From Porphyrobacter sp. (GTDB taxonomy: Bacteria; Pseudomonadota; Alphaproteobacteria; Sphingomonadales; Sphingomonadaceae), in NCBI GenBank assembly GCA_016125555.1, contig WGLN01000013.1:25546-89545 (forward strand): a DNA stretch of 64,000 bases. The letters run 5' to 3'. Shown piece after piece: positions 32,016-42,681 of this stretch. The notes below the pieces were generated by a model that saw only the letters and a program-made list of their open reading frames with translations, searched no databases and was not told the DNA's origin. A program made the position numbers and the translations under genes. How positions within the stretch are numbered: position 1 is the stretch's first letter; each line of letters starts with the position of its first letter.

Positions 32016-33365
32016 ATGGCCATCAAACGCATCCTGATCGCCAATCGCGGCGAGATCGCGCTGCGCATCCACCGCGCGGCGCACGAGATGGGGATCGAGA
32101 CGGTCGCGGTGCACTCCACCGCCGATGCCGACGCGATGCACGTCCGCCTCGCCGACCATGCCGTGTGCATCGGCCCGCCGCCCGCGGGCGAAAGCTATCT
32201 CAACATCGCCAACATCATCTCGGCCGCCGAGATCGCGCAATGCGACGCGATCCATCCCGGCTACGGCTTCCTGTCGGAGAACGCCAAGTTCGCCGACATC
32301 GTCGAGGCGCACGACATCATCTGGATCGGCCCCAAGCCCGAGCATATCCGCACCATGGGCGACAAGGTCGAGGCCAAGCGCACCGCGGGCAAACTCGGCC
32401 TGCCGCTGGTGCCGGGTTCGGACGGCGCGGTCAGCGACTTCGACGAAGCGCGCAGGATCGCCAAGGAGATCGGCTACCCCGTCATCATCAAGGCCGCCAG
32501 CGGCGGCGGCGGGCGCGGCATGAAGGTGTGCGAGGCCGAGGATAAGCTCGAGAGCCTGATGCAGCAGGCCGGCAGCGAGGCCAAGGCCGCCTTCGGCGAC
32601 GCAACCGTCTATATCGAGAAGTATCTCGGCAATCCGCGCCATATCGAGTTCCAGGTGTTCGGCGACGGCAACGGCAACGCCATCCATCTGGGCGAACGCG
32701 ACTGCTCGCTCCAGCGCCGCCACCAGAAGGTGCTGGAAGAGGCCCCCTCCCCGGTCATCTCGACCGAAGAACGCATGCGCATGGGCGAGGTCTGCGCACA
32801 GGCGATGCGCGACATGGGCTATCGCGGCGCGGGGACGATCGAGTTCCTGTGGGAGAACGGCGCGTTCTACTTCATCGAGATGAACACCCGCCTGCAGGTC
32901 GAACACCCCGTCACCGAGCTCATCACCGGGGTCGATCTGGTGCGCGAGCAGATCCGCATCGCCGAAGGGCGCCCGCTGTCGGTCACCCAGGACGAGCTCG
33001 AGTTCAAAGGCCACGCGATCGAGTGCCGGATCAACGCCGAGGACCCCTTCACCTTCGCGCCCTCGCCCGGCCTCGTGACCTATTACCACGCCGCGGGCGG
33101 CATGCATGTGCGCGTGGATTCAGGGCTTTACGCGGGCTACAAGATCCCGCCCTACTACGACAGCATGATTGCCAAGCTGATCGTCTACGGCCGCACCCGC
33201 GAAGGCTGCATCATGCGCCTGCGCCGCGCGCTTGAGGAGATGGTGGTGGAGGGCGTGAAGACCAACATCCCGCTCCACCAGGAACTGCTCCGCCAGACCG
33301 ATGTGCTCAACGGCGACTATTCGATTAAGTGGCTCGAACAGTGGCTGGAGGAGCGCGCGGACTGA
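32016..33365 (+). CDS. accC: acetyl-CoA carboxylase biotin carboxylase subunit
   Basis: [47 protein letters not shown]. Confidence 0.98.
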   Translation: MAIKRILIANRGEIALRIHRAAHEMGIETVAVHSTADADAMHVRLADHAVCIGPPPAGESYLNIANIISAAEIAQCDAIHPGYGFLSENAKFADIVEAHDIIWIGPKPEHIRTMGDKVEAKRTAGKLGLPLVPGSDGAVSDFDEARRIAKEIGYPVIIKAASGGGGRGMKVCEAEDKLESLMQQAGSEAKAAFGDATVYIEKYLGNPRHIEFQVFGDGNGNAIHLGERDCSLQRRHQKVLEEAPSPVISTEERMRMGEVCAQAMRDMGYRGAGTIEFLWENGAFYFIEMNTRLQVEHPVTELITGVDLVREQIRIAEGRPLSVTQDELEFKGHAIECRINAEDPFTFAPSPGLVTYYHAAGGMHVRVDSGLYAGYKIPPYYDSMIAKLIVYGRTREGCIMRLRRALEEMVVEGVKTNIPLHQELLRQTDVLNGDYSIKWLEQWLEERAD

Positions 33366-33538
33366 GTGCACGGGAACCAAACCGTCTCCAAGCCGCTGAC
33401 ATGATTGATGCTGCACTGCAGCACAAAATCGGGTATGTGTTGCGGGCGGGACTTGGACAGGGAAGCAGCCGCGGCTAAGGTCAGGCGCTCCTCCCCATCG
33501 AGATTCGCTTGCGCCGCCGTGGCGCCAAGGAGTGTTCG

Positions 33539-34849
33539 ATGAACCGCAAGACCCAGATCGTCGTCGTCGGCGGAGGTGCCGGAGGCCTTGAGCTGGTGCG
33601 CCGGCTGGGCGCGAAGTTCGGGCGCAAGCACCACGACATCATCCTCGTCGACAAGAACCTCAGCCATATCTGGAAGCCGCTGCTGCACGAGGTCGCGGCC
33701 GGATCGCTCGACGCCAATCTCGACGAGGTCGGCTATCGCGGGCATTGCTACCGCTGGGGCTACCGCTTCTTCCAGGGCAGCCTCGAGGGCATCGACCGCG
33801 AGGCCAAGACCATCCGGCTGGCCCCCGTCCATGACGAGGACGGCACCGAGCTGATCGCCGGGCACACCATCCGCTACGACATTCTCGCGCTGGCGCTCGG
33901 CTCGGTCTCCAACGATTTCGGCGTGCCGGGGGTGCGGGAGAACTGCCTCTATCTCGACAGCCGCGCCGAGGCCGACCGCTTCCGCACCCGCCTGCTCAAC
34001 CATTGCCTCAGGGTCAGCCGGGCGATGATGAACGATCCTTCCGCCGACGAGCAGGTGCGCGTGGCGATCGTCGGCGGCGGCGCGACGGGTGTGGAACTCG
34101 CCGCGGAGCTCTACAACGCGGCGGGCGCGCTAAGGCACTACGGGCTCGAGGTGTTCGACGAGAGCCGGCTCCACGTCACCCTGCTCGAAGCCGGTCCGCG
34201 CATCCTGCCCGCCCTGCCCGACAAGCTCGCCGCCGCCGCGCGCCACGAACTCGAACAGCTCGGCGTCCAGGTCCGCCCGCAGACCCAGGTGGTCGAAGCC
34301 CGCCCGCGCCAGCTTCTCACCAGCGAGGGCGAGGTGATCGAGGCCGACCTGATGGTCTGGGCCGCCGGGGTGAAGGGCGCGGAATTCCTGTCGGACCTCG
34401 GGCTGGAGACCAATCCGCGCAACCAGATCATCGTCACCGACACGCTCCAGACCACGGTCGACCCGTGCATTTTCGCGCTCGGCGACTGCGCCAGCTACAC
34501 CCCACCGGGAGAGGACCGCCCCGTGCCCCCGCGCGCGCAGGCCGCGCACCAGATGGCCGACGTGGTGTTCGAGAACATCTGCCGGATGCAGAAGGGCCGC
34601 ACGCTCAAGCACTTCGTCTATCGCGACAACGGCTCGCTGGTGTCGCTGAGCCGCTTCTCCACCGTGGGCAGCCTGATGGGCAACCTCATCGGCGGGAGCA
34701 TGGCGATCGAGGGGCGGCTGGCGCGGTTCATCTACACCTCGCTCTACCGCCTGCACCTGATCGGCATTCACGGCTGGATCAAGGCGAGCTTCCTGATCCT
34801 GATCGGGCGGGTCAATCGCATCGTGCGCCCGCGGCTCAAGCTGCACTAG
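33539..34849 (+). CDS. NAD(P)/FAD-dependent oxidoreductase (type II NADH dehydrogenase-like)
   Basis: QIVVVGGGAGGLELVRRLG; VAIVGGGATGVELAAEL; FALGDCASY. Confidence 0.9.
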   Translation: MNRKTQIVVVGGGAGGLELVRRLGAKFGRKHHDIILVDKNLSHIWKPLLHEVAAGSLDANLDEVGYRGHCYRWGYRFFQGSLEGIDREAKTIRLAPVHDEDGTELIAGHTIRYDILALALGSVSNDFGVPGVRENCLYLDSRAEADRFRTRLLNHCLRVSRAMMNDPSADEQVRVAIVGGGATGVELAAELYNAAGALRHYGLEVFDESRLHVTLLEAGPRILPALPDKLAAAARHELEQLGVQVRPQTQVVEARPRQLLTSEGEVIEADLMVWAAGVKGAEFLSDLGLETNPRNQIIVTDTLQTTVDPCIFALGDCASYTPPGEDRPVPPRAQAAHQMADVVFENICRMQKGRTLKHFVYRDNGSLVSLSRFSTVGSLMGNLIGGSMAIEGRLARFIYTSLYRLHLIGIHGWIKASFLILIGRVNRIVRPRLKLH

Positions 34850-35307
34850 AGCGGGACGCCCGGCTCGTGCTTCGCGGTGCGGATCGTCAGCGAGGTTTTC
34901 ACGCTTTCCACGTTGGGCGCGGGCGTCAACTTGCCGGTCAGGAATTCCTGAAAGCTCTGCAGGTCGCGGCTGACGATCTTGAGGATGAAGTCGATCTCGC
35001 CGTTGAGCATGTGGCACTCGCGCACTTCGGGCAGCGCGCGCATGTGCTCCTCGAACTCGCGCAGGGACGATTCGGCCTGGCTCTTGAGGCTCACCATCGC
35101 GAAGACGGTGATCGCAAAGCCCAGCTTGGAGGGGTCGAGATCGGCATGATAGCCGCGAATCACCCCGTCCTCCTCGAGCCCGCGCACCCGGCGCAGGCAC
35201 GGCGGCGCGGTCAGCCCGACGCGCTGCGCGAGCTCGACATTGGTCACCCGGCCCTCCGCCTGCAATTCCGCGAGCAGGCGACGGTCGATATCGTCGAGAT
35301 TGGCCAC
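34846..35307 (-). CDS. Lrp/AsnC family transcriptional regulator
   Basis: VANLDDIDRRLLAELQAEGRVTNVELAQRVGLTAPPCLRRVRGLEEDGVIRGY; GTG start preferred (gggag SD); ORF extends to 35370. Confidence 0.9.
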   Translation of the reverse strand: MANLDDIDRRLLAELQAEGRVTNVELAQRVGLTAPPCLRRVRGLEEDGVIRGYHADLDPSKLGFAITVFAMVSLKSQAESSLREFEEHMRALPEVRECHMLNGEIDFILKIVSRDLQSFQEFLTGKLTPAPNVESVKTSLTIRTAKHEPGVPL

Positions 35308-35430
35308 TTGGCTTGAACTCCCCCGGGCACCTTCGGCGTTCACCAGTCGGCAACGCCCCATGCCTATCATCCTTGAAGTAAGAAGAGGCGCGCTGGATGG
35401 CGCGCTTCGCTAATATTATTAGGTCTGCCA

Positions 35431-35481
35431 GCAATTGTCCCGCTTTGCAACGCACCATGCGCGCCAGTCTGTGACAATTGC
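35431..35481. promoter_or_regulatory. inverted repeat gcaattgtc...gacaattgc between divergent genes
   Basis: Perfect 9-bp arms at 35431-35439 and 35473-35481 between the Lrp-type gene and the histidine kinase. Confidence 0.5.
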
Positions 35482-35584
35482 ACCGTCCTGATAGAAGCAA
35501 GCGGGGTGGCGTCCCGGGGTGCGGCGGCCGGGCATCGTGTCCGGCCATCCGCGATTCGCCACGGCAGGCACCCTCGCGGGCCTG

Positions 35585-37345
35585 ATGCATGGGAGTGCCA
35601 GCTTGTTTTTCGACGACCGCCTTGCCACCGTGCTGCGCCAGCGCGCCACCGGCGAGGCGGGACTGCGCACCCAGTACAGGCAGCTGCTCGACCTGCTCGG
35701 CAAGAACCGGATCCACAAGGCGGGCCGTCAGCACCAGAGCCTGGTCGCCGCGGCGTGGCTGCGGATGGACGCACTGGCCGAGGAGATCCCGGCCGGGGAG
35801 CGCGCGCGCATCATCCGCGAACCCGGCTGGCGGTTCCGCAGCGCCGATCTCGCCGCGCATCTTGCCGACCAGGAGCCCGAGGTCGCCTCGGCCGCGCTCG
35901 CCCGGGCCGAGCTGTCGATCGAGGACTGGTCGGCGCTCATCCCGCGCCTGCCGGTCCGCGCTCGCGGTTTTCTGCGCCTGCGCCGCGACCTGCCGGTCGA
36001 CATCGCGGCGCTGCTCGACCGGCTCGGCATCCACGACCGCGGCCTGCCGGCGCCGGCCGGGCCCGAACCGACAACCGCCCCCGAACCGGGTGGCGAGGCT
36101 CCGTCGCCGGAGCCGCGCGCCGCGTCACGGGACGATGTGCCTGCCCGCGACCGCGACGAGACCGGACGCAGCGAAATCTCCGCACTGGTCGAACGCATCG
36201 CCCAGTTCCGCCGCCAGCGCAGCGAGGCCGCCACCGAAAGCGAGATCGCGCCGCGCCTGCCGCTCGGCGAATTGCCCGAACTGCCCGAACGCGCGGTTGC
36301 GACCTTCGGCTTCGCCACCGACCCCGGCGGCCGCATCGCCTGGGCCCCGGGCGATATCGCGCCGATGGTGGTTGGGACGCGCCTCGCTGGCGGGGGCGCG
36401 GGAGAAGCGGGCTCCGGGCGCACCGATGCGCTCGATCGCGCCTTCGCGCGGCGCCAGCCGATCGACGCCCTGCCGATGGTGCTCGGCGGAGCCGCGGCGA
36501 TCACGGGCGAGTGGACGGTCGATGCCCAACCCACCTTCAGTCTGGAGGGCCACTTCACGGGCTACGCCGGCCGCTTTCGACGGCGCCCGGCCGAACCCGG
36601 CACGGCGACGGGAGCCGAGCGGCGGGAGGCCGACCGGATCCGCCAGCTGCTCCACGAACTGCGCACCCCCGTCACCGCGGTGCAGGGCTATGCCGAGGTC
36701 ATCCAGCAGCAGCTGTTCGGCCCCGCCCCGCACGAATACCGCGCGCTTGCCGCCGCGATCGCCGCCGATGCGGCGCGCATCCTCGCCGGCTTCGACGAGC
36801 TCGACCGGCTGGCCCGGCTCGAGACGGGCGCCATGGCCATCGAACCGGGCGAGGCCGATCTCGCGCAGCTTGTCCGCCGCATCCTCGACCAGATCGCGCC
36901 GGTTCTCGGCCACCGGGGGGCGGCGATCACGCTCGATCGGGCGGAGCATGCCAGCCTGATCGTCCCGTGCGACGGCGAGGACCTCGAGGCCCTGCTGTGG
37001 CGCGTGCTGGCGAGCCTCGGCGCCGGGCTGGGCGCAGGCGAGACGCTCACGCTCCGCCTCGACCCGCTGATCGGCGCAGGCCGGGCGACGCTGCGCCTGT
37101 CGTGCCCCCTGCCCGCCGCGCTCGCGCGGGAGGAGAACCTGTTCGCCGCCACGGCGCGCGGGGCGGAGACCGCGATCTCGCCCGGACTGTTCGGCGCGGG
37201 CTTCGCCTTGCGCCTCGCCCGGGCCGAGACCCGCGCGGCGGGCGGCGAACTGGTGCGCGAGGAAGGTATGCTGGTGCTGACCCTGCCACTCTTGACCGGC
37301 TCGGGCGCGCTGCCTAGCCAGTCCCCTGCCGGAGCGACGGGTTAG
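35585..37345 (+). CDS. sensor histidine kinase
   Basis: LLHELRTPVTAVQGYAEVIQQ H-box (HisKA); degenerate C-terminal ATPase domain; ORF can extend to 35519. Confidence 0.8.
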   Translation: MHGSASLFFDDRLATVLRQRATGEAGLRTQYRQLLDLLGKNRIHKAGRQHQSLVAAAWLRMDALAEEIPAGERARIIREPGWRFRSADLAAHLADQEPEVASAALARAELSIEDWSALIPRLPVRARGFLRLRRDLPVDIAALLDRLGIHDRGLPAPAGPEPTTAPEPGGEAPSPEPRAASRDDVPARDRDETGRSEISALVERIAQFRRQRSEAATESEIAPRLPLGELPELPERAVATFGFATDPGGRIAWAPGDIAPMVVGTRLAGGGAGEAGSGRTDALDRAFARRQPIDALPMVLGGAAAITGEWTVDAQPTFSLEGHFTGYAGRFRRRPAEPGTATGAERREADRIRQLLHELRTPVTAVQGYAEVIQQQLFGPAPHEYRALAAAIAADAARILAGFDELDRLARLETGAMAIEPGEADLAQLVRRILDQIAPVLGHRGAAITLDRAEHASLIVPCDGEDLEALLWRVLASLGAGLGAGETLTLRLDPLIGAGRATLRLSCPLPAALAREENLFAATARGAETAISPGLFGAGFALRLARAETRAAGGELVREEGMLVLTLPLLTGSGALPSQSPAGATG

Positions 37346-37374
37346 CGGGCTCCGGCGGAAAGGGGGGCGGTATC

Positions 37375-38376
37375 ATGGCAGACGGCGGGATGCGCGATCC
37401 GCCCTCACCCCAGGCGGCAGCGCGCTTCGCCCCGGAGTTCGGCCAGCGCGTGCTCCTGACCGTCGACACCGAGGAGGAGTTCGACTGGGACGCGCCATTT
37501 TCCCGCGACGGCCACGGCCTTGCCCATGTCGCGGCGATTCCACGCTTCCAGCGGTTTTGCGAGCGGATCGGCGCCCATCCTGTCTATCTCGTCGATTGGC
37601 CGATCGTGCGCGATCCGCGCGCCTGCGAGATCATCGGCGATGCGGTCCGGCGCGGCGCGGCTGAGGTCGGCGTACAGCTGCATCCCTGGGTCAATCCGCC
37701 CTTCACCGAGGAGGTGAACGCGTTCAATTCCTTCGCGGGCAACCTTCCGCGCGAGCTCGAGGCGGCCAAGTTCACCATGCTGCGCGACGCCATTGAGGCG
37801 GCCTTCGGCAGTGCGCCGCTGATCTACCGGGCGGGTCGCTACGGCCTCGGGCCGCACACCGGTGAACTGCTCGCGGCGAGCGGGATACGCATCGACACCT
37901 CGGTGCGGGCGCTGTTCGATTACAGTTTCCAGAGCGGTCCCGATTATAGCCGTCACCCGCTCTTCCCATACTGGGCGGACCCGGCGCGGCGCCTGCTCGA
38001 ACTGCCTGTGACAAGCGTCCATGCCGGACTGCTGAGACCCATCGGACGAGAGCTCCAGCGTCTCGGCGCGCGCGTTCCGCATGCGCTGGGGGCGATGGCC
38101 CGGCTGGGCCTGCTGGAGCGGATTGCCCTGACGCCCGAGGGGGTGGCGGTGAGCGAGGCGCTGCGCGGGATCGACCTCGCGCTGGACGCCGGGCTTCCGG
38201 TGCTGGTGCTCTCCTTCCACAGCCCCTCCCTCGCCGCCGGCCACACGCCCTATGCGGCAAGCGAGGCCGAGGTCGAGGCGCTCTACGACTGGTTCGAAAC
38301 GGTTTACGCGCATTTTGCGACGCGAGGGGTGCGCAGTTGCACCGTCGCCGATGTGCTTGCGGCGTCAACACGCTGA
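37375..38376 (+). CDS. polysaccharide deacetylase family / WalW-like protein
   Basis: RVLLTVDTEEEFDWDAPFSRDGHGLAHVAAIPRFQRFCERIGAHPVYLVDWPIV...FHSPSLAAGHTPYA. Confidence 0.8.
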   Translation: MADGGMRDPPSPQAAARFAPEFGQRVLLTVDTEEEFDWDAPFSRDGHGLAHVAAIPRFQRFCERIGAHPVYLVDWPIVRDPRACEIIGDAVRRGAAEVGVQLHPWVNPPFTEEVNAFNSFAGNLPRELEAAKFTMLRDAIEAAFGSAPLIYRAGRYGLGPHTGELLAASGIRIDTSVRALFDYSFQSGPDYSRHPLFPYWADPARRLLELPVTSVHAGLLRPIGRELQRLGARVPHALGAMARLGLLERIALTPEGVAVSEALRGIDLALDAGLPVLVLSFHSPSLAAGHTPYAASEAEVEALYDWFETVYAHFATRGVRSCTVADVLAASTR

Positions 38377-38466
38377 CCCGGCCCCATCCGTATCCTGCTT
38401 GTCTCCACCCAAGCAGCGGAGTAGGGGCAGGCCATCGCCCTCGCGGCTTTCCGGCTTCTTTCCGAA

Positions 38467-38539
38467 GGGCCTGTAGCTCAGCGGTTAGAGCTGGCCGCTC
38501 ATAACGGCTAGGTCGCGGGTTCGAATCCTGCCGGGCCCA
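38467..38539 (+). tRNA. tRNA with CAT anticodon, probably tRNA-Ile2 (lysidine-modified)
   Basis: GGGCCTGTAGCTCAGCGGTTAGAGCTGGCCGCTCATAACGGCTAGGTCGCGGGTTCGAATCCTGCCGGGCCCA; body resembles ileX-type tRNA; no encoded CCA. Confidence 0.9.
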
Positions 38540-38576
38540 CCGGAACGGGGCACGGAGCCGGGGGCGATCGAAGCGT

Positions 38577-38653
<77 letters not shown>

Positions 38654-38822
38654 CTTTTTCCCGCCTGTGCCGGCCGCGACCTGCCTGCTTGAACGCCGCG
38701 CGGCGCTGTCTTGAAGCGGTAGCATTCCCAAGGGAACAAGGTTGCGCTGGTCTGACACGGCTGCTTTAAGCCGTCTGACCGCGCGCAAGTCCTTTGCGCG
38801 GCGAACAAAGGGGAGCATTTCC

Positions 38823-41711
38823 GTGGGTCGCAATCGCAGTTTCCGCCTTAGTGCCGCATCCGTTTCCGCATTAGTGGCTGCGCTGGCCTTTGCGCCCGCC
38901 CCCGCGCTCTTCGCGCAGGACGGTGCCGCCGACACCCCCGCGACCGCACCGGCCCAGGCCGGAGGCGTTCCGGCCTGGGGCATCGCCAGCACCGATTTCC
39001 CCGCCGACCCGGAAATCGTCTTCGGCACCTTGCCCAACGGAATGCGCTACGCGCTTCGGCACAACGGCAATCCTCCCGGCGAGGCGGTGATCCGCTTCTC
39101 GGTCGCCGCCGGCGCGAAGGAGGAGACCGAGGCCGAAAAGGGCGCGGCACACTTCGTCGAGCACATGGCCTTCAACGGTTCGACCAACATCCCCGAGGGC
39201 GAGCTGCTGCCGATGCTGGAACGGCTCGGCCTCGCCTTCGGCGCGGACACCAATGCCGAAACCTCGCTCGAATACACCACGTACAAGCTCAACCTGCCGC
39301 GCACCAATGACGAGACGGTCGATACCGCGCTCAAGGTCATTCGCGAGATGGCGGGCGAACTGACCTTCGATCCGGCGGCGGTCGAGCGTGAACGCGGTAT
39401 CCTTTTGAACGAGGCGCAGCTGCGCAACGATCCCAATCGCCGGCGCATCGTCGATTACCTCGAGGCCGCCCTGCCGGGCTCGCGGCTGGGACCCCGGATC
39501 AGCGCCGACGCCGAGCGCATCCGCACCATCTCCGCGGCCGATCTCAAGGCCTTCTATCAGGCCTATTACCGTCCCGACCGCGCGACGCTGGTGATGGTGG
39601 GCGACTTCGATCCTGCCGAGATGCGCGCCAAGATCGTGGCAGCCTTCGGCGACTGGCAGGGCAAGGGCGCGGAAGGGACGCGCTACCAGTCCCCTGTCCC
39701 ACCCGCAGGCGCGACGCCCACCGTCGCGACCTTCACCGACCCGGCGATCCCCGAGATCATCGATTTCGAACGGATCTCGCCCTGGGAGCCTTCGACCAAC
39801 ACCGCCGAGGAGGCGCGCGACGAGGTGCAGCGTGCGGTGGCCGCCGCGGCGCTTTCGAACCGCATCGCGGTGCTTTCGCGCAAGCCCGATTCCCCGACCC
39901 TCGGGGCGCAGGCCGCCGACCAGCCGCTGTTCCGCAGCGCAAGGTCCTATGGGATGCTGATCATCGCCAAGGATGGCCGCTGGAAGGACACGCTGGCGCT
40001 CGCCGAACAGGAACTGCGCCGCGCCCAGCAATTCGGCTTCACCGCTGCCGAGATCGCGGAAGCCAAGGCCAATATCGCGACCGCGCTGACCAACGCCGCG
40101 GCCCAGGCCGAAGGCCGCCCCAGCGCGGCGATCGCCGACAGCCTCATCGCCGCGAGCCTCGACAATTCCGTGCCGACCGCGCCCGCGACCGATCTCGCCT
40201 TCTACCAGGCGATCGCGCCGACCATTACGCCCGAAGCGGTGAGCGACGCCTTCCGCGCGGCGTGGAAGGGCGGTCCCACGGTGGTGCACGTCTCGACCAA
40301 GGCGCCGATCGAGGGCGGCAAGACCGCCGTTCTCGCCGCGCTTCAGGGCAGTGCCGAGGTCGCGGTCGAGGCGCCGGTCGAAACCGCGGCAGCGAGCTTC
40401 GCCTACAGCGACTGGGGCGCGCCCGGCAAGGTGGTGAGCGACACCACCATCGAAGATCTCGGCATCCGCACGGTGCGTTTCGCCAACGGGCTCGAGCTCA
40501 ACCTCAAGGTGACGTCTTTCGAGCCGGGCAAGGTCGCTTTCGCGATGCGGGTCGGCGATGGCGCGCGCGACTTCCCGGCCGACAGGCCGGGCCTGCGCGA
40601 AATGCTGCCGATCATCTCCAGCATCGATGGGCTCAAGGCGCACGACGCCGACGAATTGCGCCGCGTCCTCGCCGGCAAGGCAGTCTCCAACGGCCTCGCG
40701 GCGGGCGAAGATGCGCTGCAGGCCAACGGGGTCACAACGCCTGCCGATCTCGAACTGCAGCTCGATCTGCTCGCCGCAAGGCTGACCGCCACCGGCTGGC
40801 GGCCCGAAACCCAGGCGCAGTGGGCAGGCGTCGCCCCGGTGCTGGTCCAGAACATCCGCGCCAATCCCGTGCAGCTGTTCTCGGTCGCGCTCAATGCCGC
40901 GCTGACAGGCGGCGACGCGCGCTTCGGGATCACCGATCCGGCCAAGCTCGCGACGCTATCGCTCGACGATCTGCGCAGCGTGGTCGCGCCGCAGCTCGAT
41001 GCGGGGTCGGTCTCGCTCGGTCTGGTCGGGGACTTCGATCCCGAGGCGGCGATCGCCGCCGTCGGACGCACGCTCGGCACGCTGCCCGCAAGGCCGGCGC
41101 GCACCGAGGAGGAGACCGGGGTCAAGCCGGTCGCCTTCTCGCGCGATCCGGCTGTCGTGGTGCTCGAGCACGCCGGCGCGAAGGACCAGGGCGTGCTGGC
41201 GGTCAGCTGGCCCACCGACGACGGGGCGGACCTGCGCGACGATCTCACCCGCGACCTTCTCGCCGCGGTGATGGGGCTGCGGCTCACCGAGAAGCTGCGC
41301 GAGGAACTGGGCGCGACCTATTCGCCCGCCGCCTTCAGCTATTCGCAGCTGCGCTACGACGGCTTCGGCCATCTCACCGCCTACACCACCGTCCCGCCCG
41401 AGGCGATGGACTCGACTGCCGAGGCAATCCGCGCGATCGCGGCCGAACTCGCGGAGAAGCCGATCGACGCCGACCTGATCGAACGGGCGCGCAATCCGAT
41501 CCGCGAAGGCTTCAAGCGCGCGGACAGCCAGAACGGCTCGTGGACCGGCCTCGTTTCGATGGCGCAGAGCGATCCGACGCTGCTCGACCGGCGCCGCGCG
41601 CGGATGGGCATCCTCGACGCGATCACCGCCGCCGATCTCCAGGACGCCGCGCGTCGCTATCTCTCGGGGACTGAACCGGTCGAAATCAGGGTCGTTCCGC
41701 AGGGTTCGTGA
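38823..41711 (+). CDS. M16 family metallopeptidase (insulinase-like)
   Basis: GTG start with signal peptide; KGAAHFVEHMAFNGSTNIPEGE HxxEH motif; two-domain architecture. Confidence 0.93.
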   Translation: MGRNRSFRLSAASVSALVAALAFAPAPALFAQDGAADTPATAPAQAGGVPAWGIASTDFPADPEIVFGTLPNGMRYALRHNGNPPGEAVIRFSVAAGAKEETEAEKGAAHFVEHMAFNGSTNIPEGELLPMLERLGLAFGADTNAETSLEYTTYKLNLPRTNDETVDTALKVIREMAGELTFDPAAVERERGILLNEAQLRNDPNRRRIVDYLEAALPGSRLGPRISADAERIRTISAADLKAFYQAYYRPDRATLVMVGDFDPAEMRAKIVAAFGDWQGKGAEGTRYQSPVPPAGATPTVATFTDPAIPEIIDFERISPWEPSTNTAEEARDEVQRAVAAAALSNRIAVLSRKPDSPTLGAQAADQPLFRSARSYGMLIIAKDGRWKDTLALAEQELRRAQQFGFTAAEIAEAKANIATALTNAAAQAEGRPSAAIADSLIAASLDNSVPTAPATDLAFYQAIAPTITPEAVSDAFRAAWKGGPTVVHVSTKAPIEGGKTAVLAALQGSAEVAVEAPVETAAASFAYSDWGAPGKVVSDTTIEDLGIRTVRFANGLELNLKVTSFEPGKVAFAMRVGDGARDFPADRPGLREMLPIISSIDGLKAHDADELRRVLAGKAVSNGLAAGEDALQANGVTTPADLELQLDLLAARLTATGWRPETQAQWAGVAPVLVQNIRANPVQLFSVALNAALTGGDARFGITDPAKLATLSLDDLRSVVAPQLDAGSVSLGLVGDFDPEAAIAAVGRTLGTLPARPARTEEETGVKPVAFSRDPAVVVLEHAGAKDQGVLAVSWPTDDGADLRDDLTRDLLAAVMGLRLTEKLREELGATYSPAAFSYSQLRYDGFGHLTAYTTVPPEAMDSTAEAIRAIAAELAEKPIDADLIERARNPIREGFKRADSQNGSWTGLVSMAQSDPTLLDRRRARMGILDAITAADLQDAARRYLSGTEPVEIRVVPQGS

Positions 41712-41763
41712 CGGCGCCGGCCACGCGCTGCGCAGCAGCACGGGCCGAACAGGGGTGATTCGC

Positions 41764-42681
41764 ATGCCGGTTCTTGAAATCCACAATCTCGTCAAACGTT
41801 TCGACACGGTGCTGGCGGTCGATGATCTGTCCTTCTCGGTCGAGGCGGGGGAGATCTTCGGGTTTCTCGGCGGCAATGGCGCGGGCAAGACCACCACCTT
41901 GCGGATGGTGCTCGACATCCTGCGCCCGACGTCCGGCACGATCAGTCTGCTGGGCGCCCCGCCGAGCCGCCGGGTCGCCAGCGCGATCGGCTTCCTGCCG
42001 GAGGAACGCGGGCTCTACGGGGCAATGACCGCGATCGAGACGATCGTCTATTTCGGGCGGCTCAAGGGCATGGACGAGGCGCTCGCCCGCCGGCGCGGAA
42101 TGGAACTGCTGGAGCGGTTCGACCTTGCGGAGCGGGCCAAGAGCAAGATCGGCGACATGTCCAAGGGCATGGCGCAGAAGGTCCAGCTGGCGACCGCACT
42201 GGTGAACGAGCCCGAACTGCTGATGCTCGACGAACCCTTCTCGGGGCTCGATCCGGTCAATCAGGGCCTGCTCGAGGATGAGATCCTGCGCGCTTCCGAG
42301 CGCGGTGCGGCGGTGATCTTCTCGACCCACGTGATGCAGCACGCCGAGCGGCTGTGCGACCGGCTGCTGCTGCTCAAGAAGGGCCGCAAGCGCTTCGAGG
42401 GCACGCTCGCCGAGGCCCGCGCGCTGCTGCCGGCGCGGCTCGATGCCGTCGCCAAGGCCGATCTTGCTAAGCTGCCCGGGGTCAGCGAAGCGGCGGCTTC
42501 GCCGACCGATGACCCCGACTGGCAGGCATGGTCGCTCCGCTTCGCACCCGGGGTGGAGCCGGGGCAGGTGCTCCAACACTGCACGGAACAGGGCATCGTC
42601 CTGCGGCGCTGGGAGCACCACCGTGCGAGCCTGCACGATGTCTTCGTCCAGCTGGTCGGAGACGAGGAGATCAAGCCATGA
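41764..42681 (+). CDS. ABC transporter ATP-binding protein (NatA-like)
   Basis: MPVLEIHNLVKRFDTVLAVDDLSF; GGNGAGKTTTLRM Walker A; LLMLDEPFSGLDPVN Walker B. Confidence 0.95.
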   Translation: MPVLEIHNLVKRFDTVLAVDDLSFSVEAGEIFGFLGGNGAGKTTTLRMVLDILRPTSGTISLLGAPPSRRVASAIGFLPEERGLYGAMTAIETIVYFGRLKGMDEALARRRGMELLERFDLAERAKSKIGDMSKGMAQKVQLATALVNEPELLMLDEPFSGLDPVNQGLLEDEILRASERGAAVIFSTHVMQHAERLCDRLLLLKKGRKRFEGTLAEARALLPARLDAVAKADLAKLPGVSEAAASPTDDPDWQAWSLRFAPGVEPGQVLQHCTEQGIVLRRWEHHRASLHDVFVQLVGDEEIKP

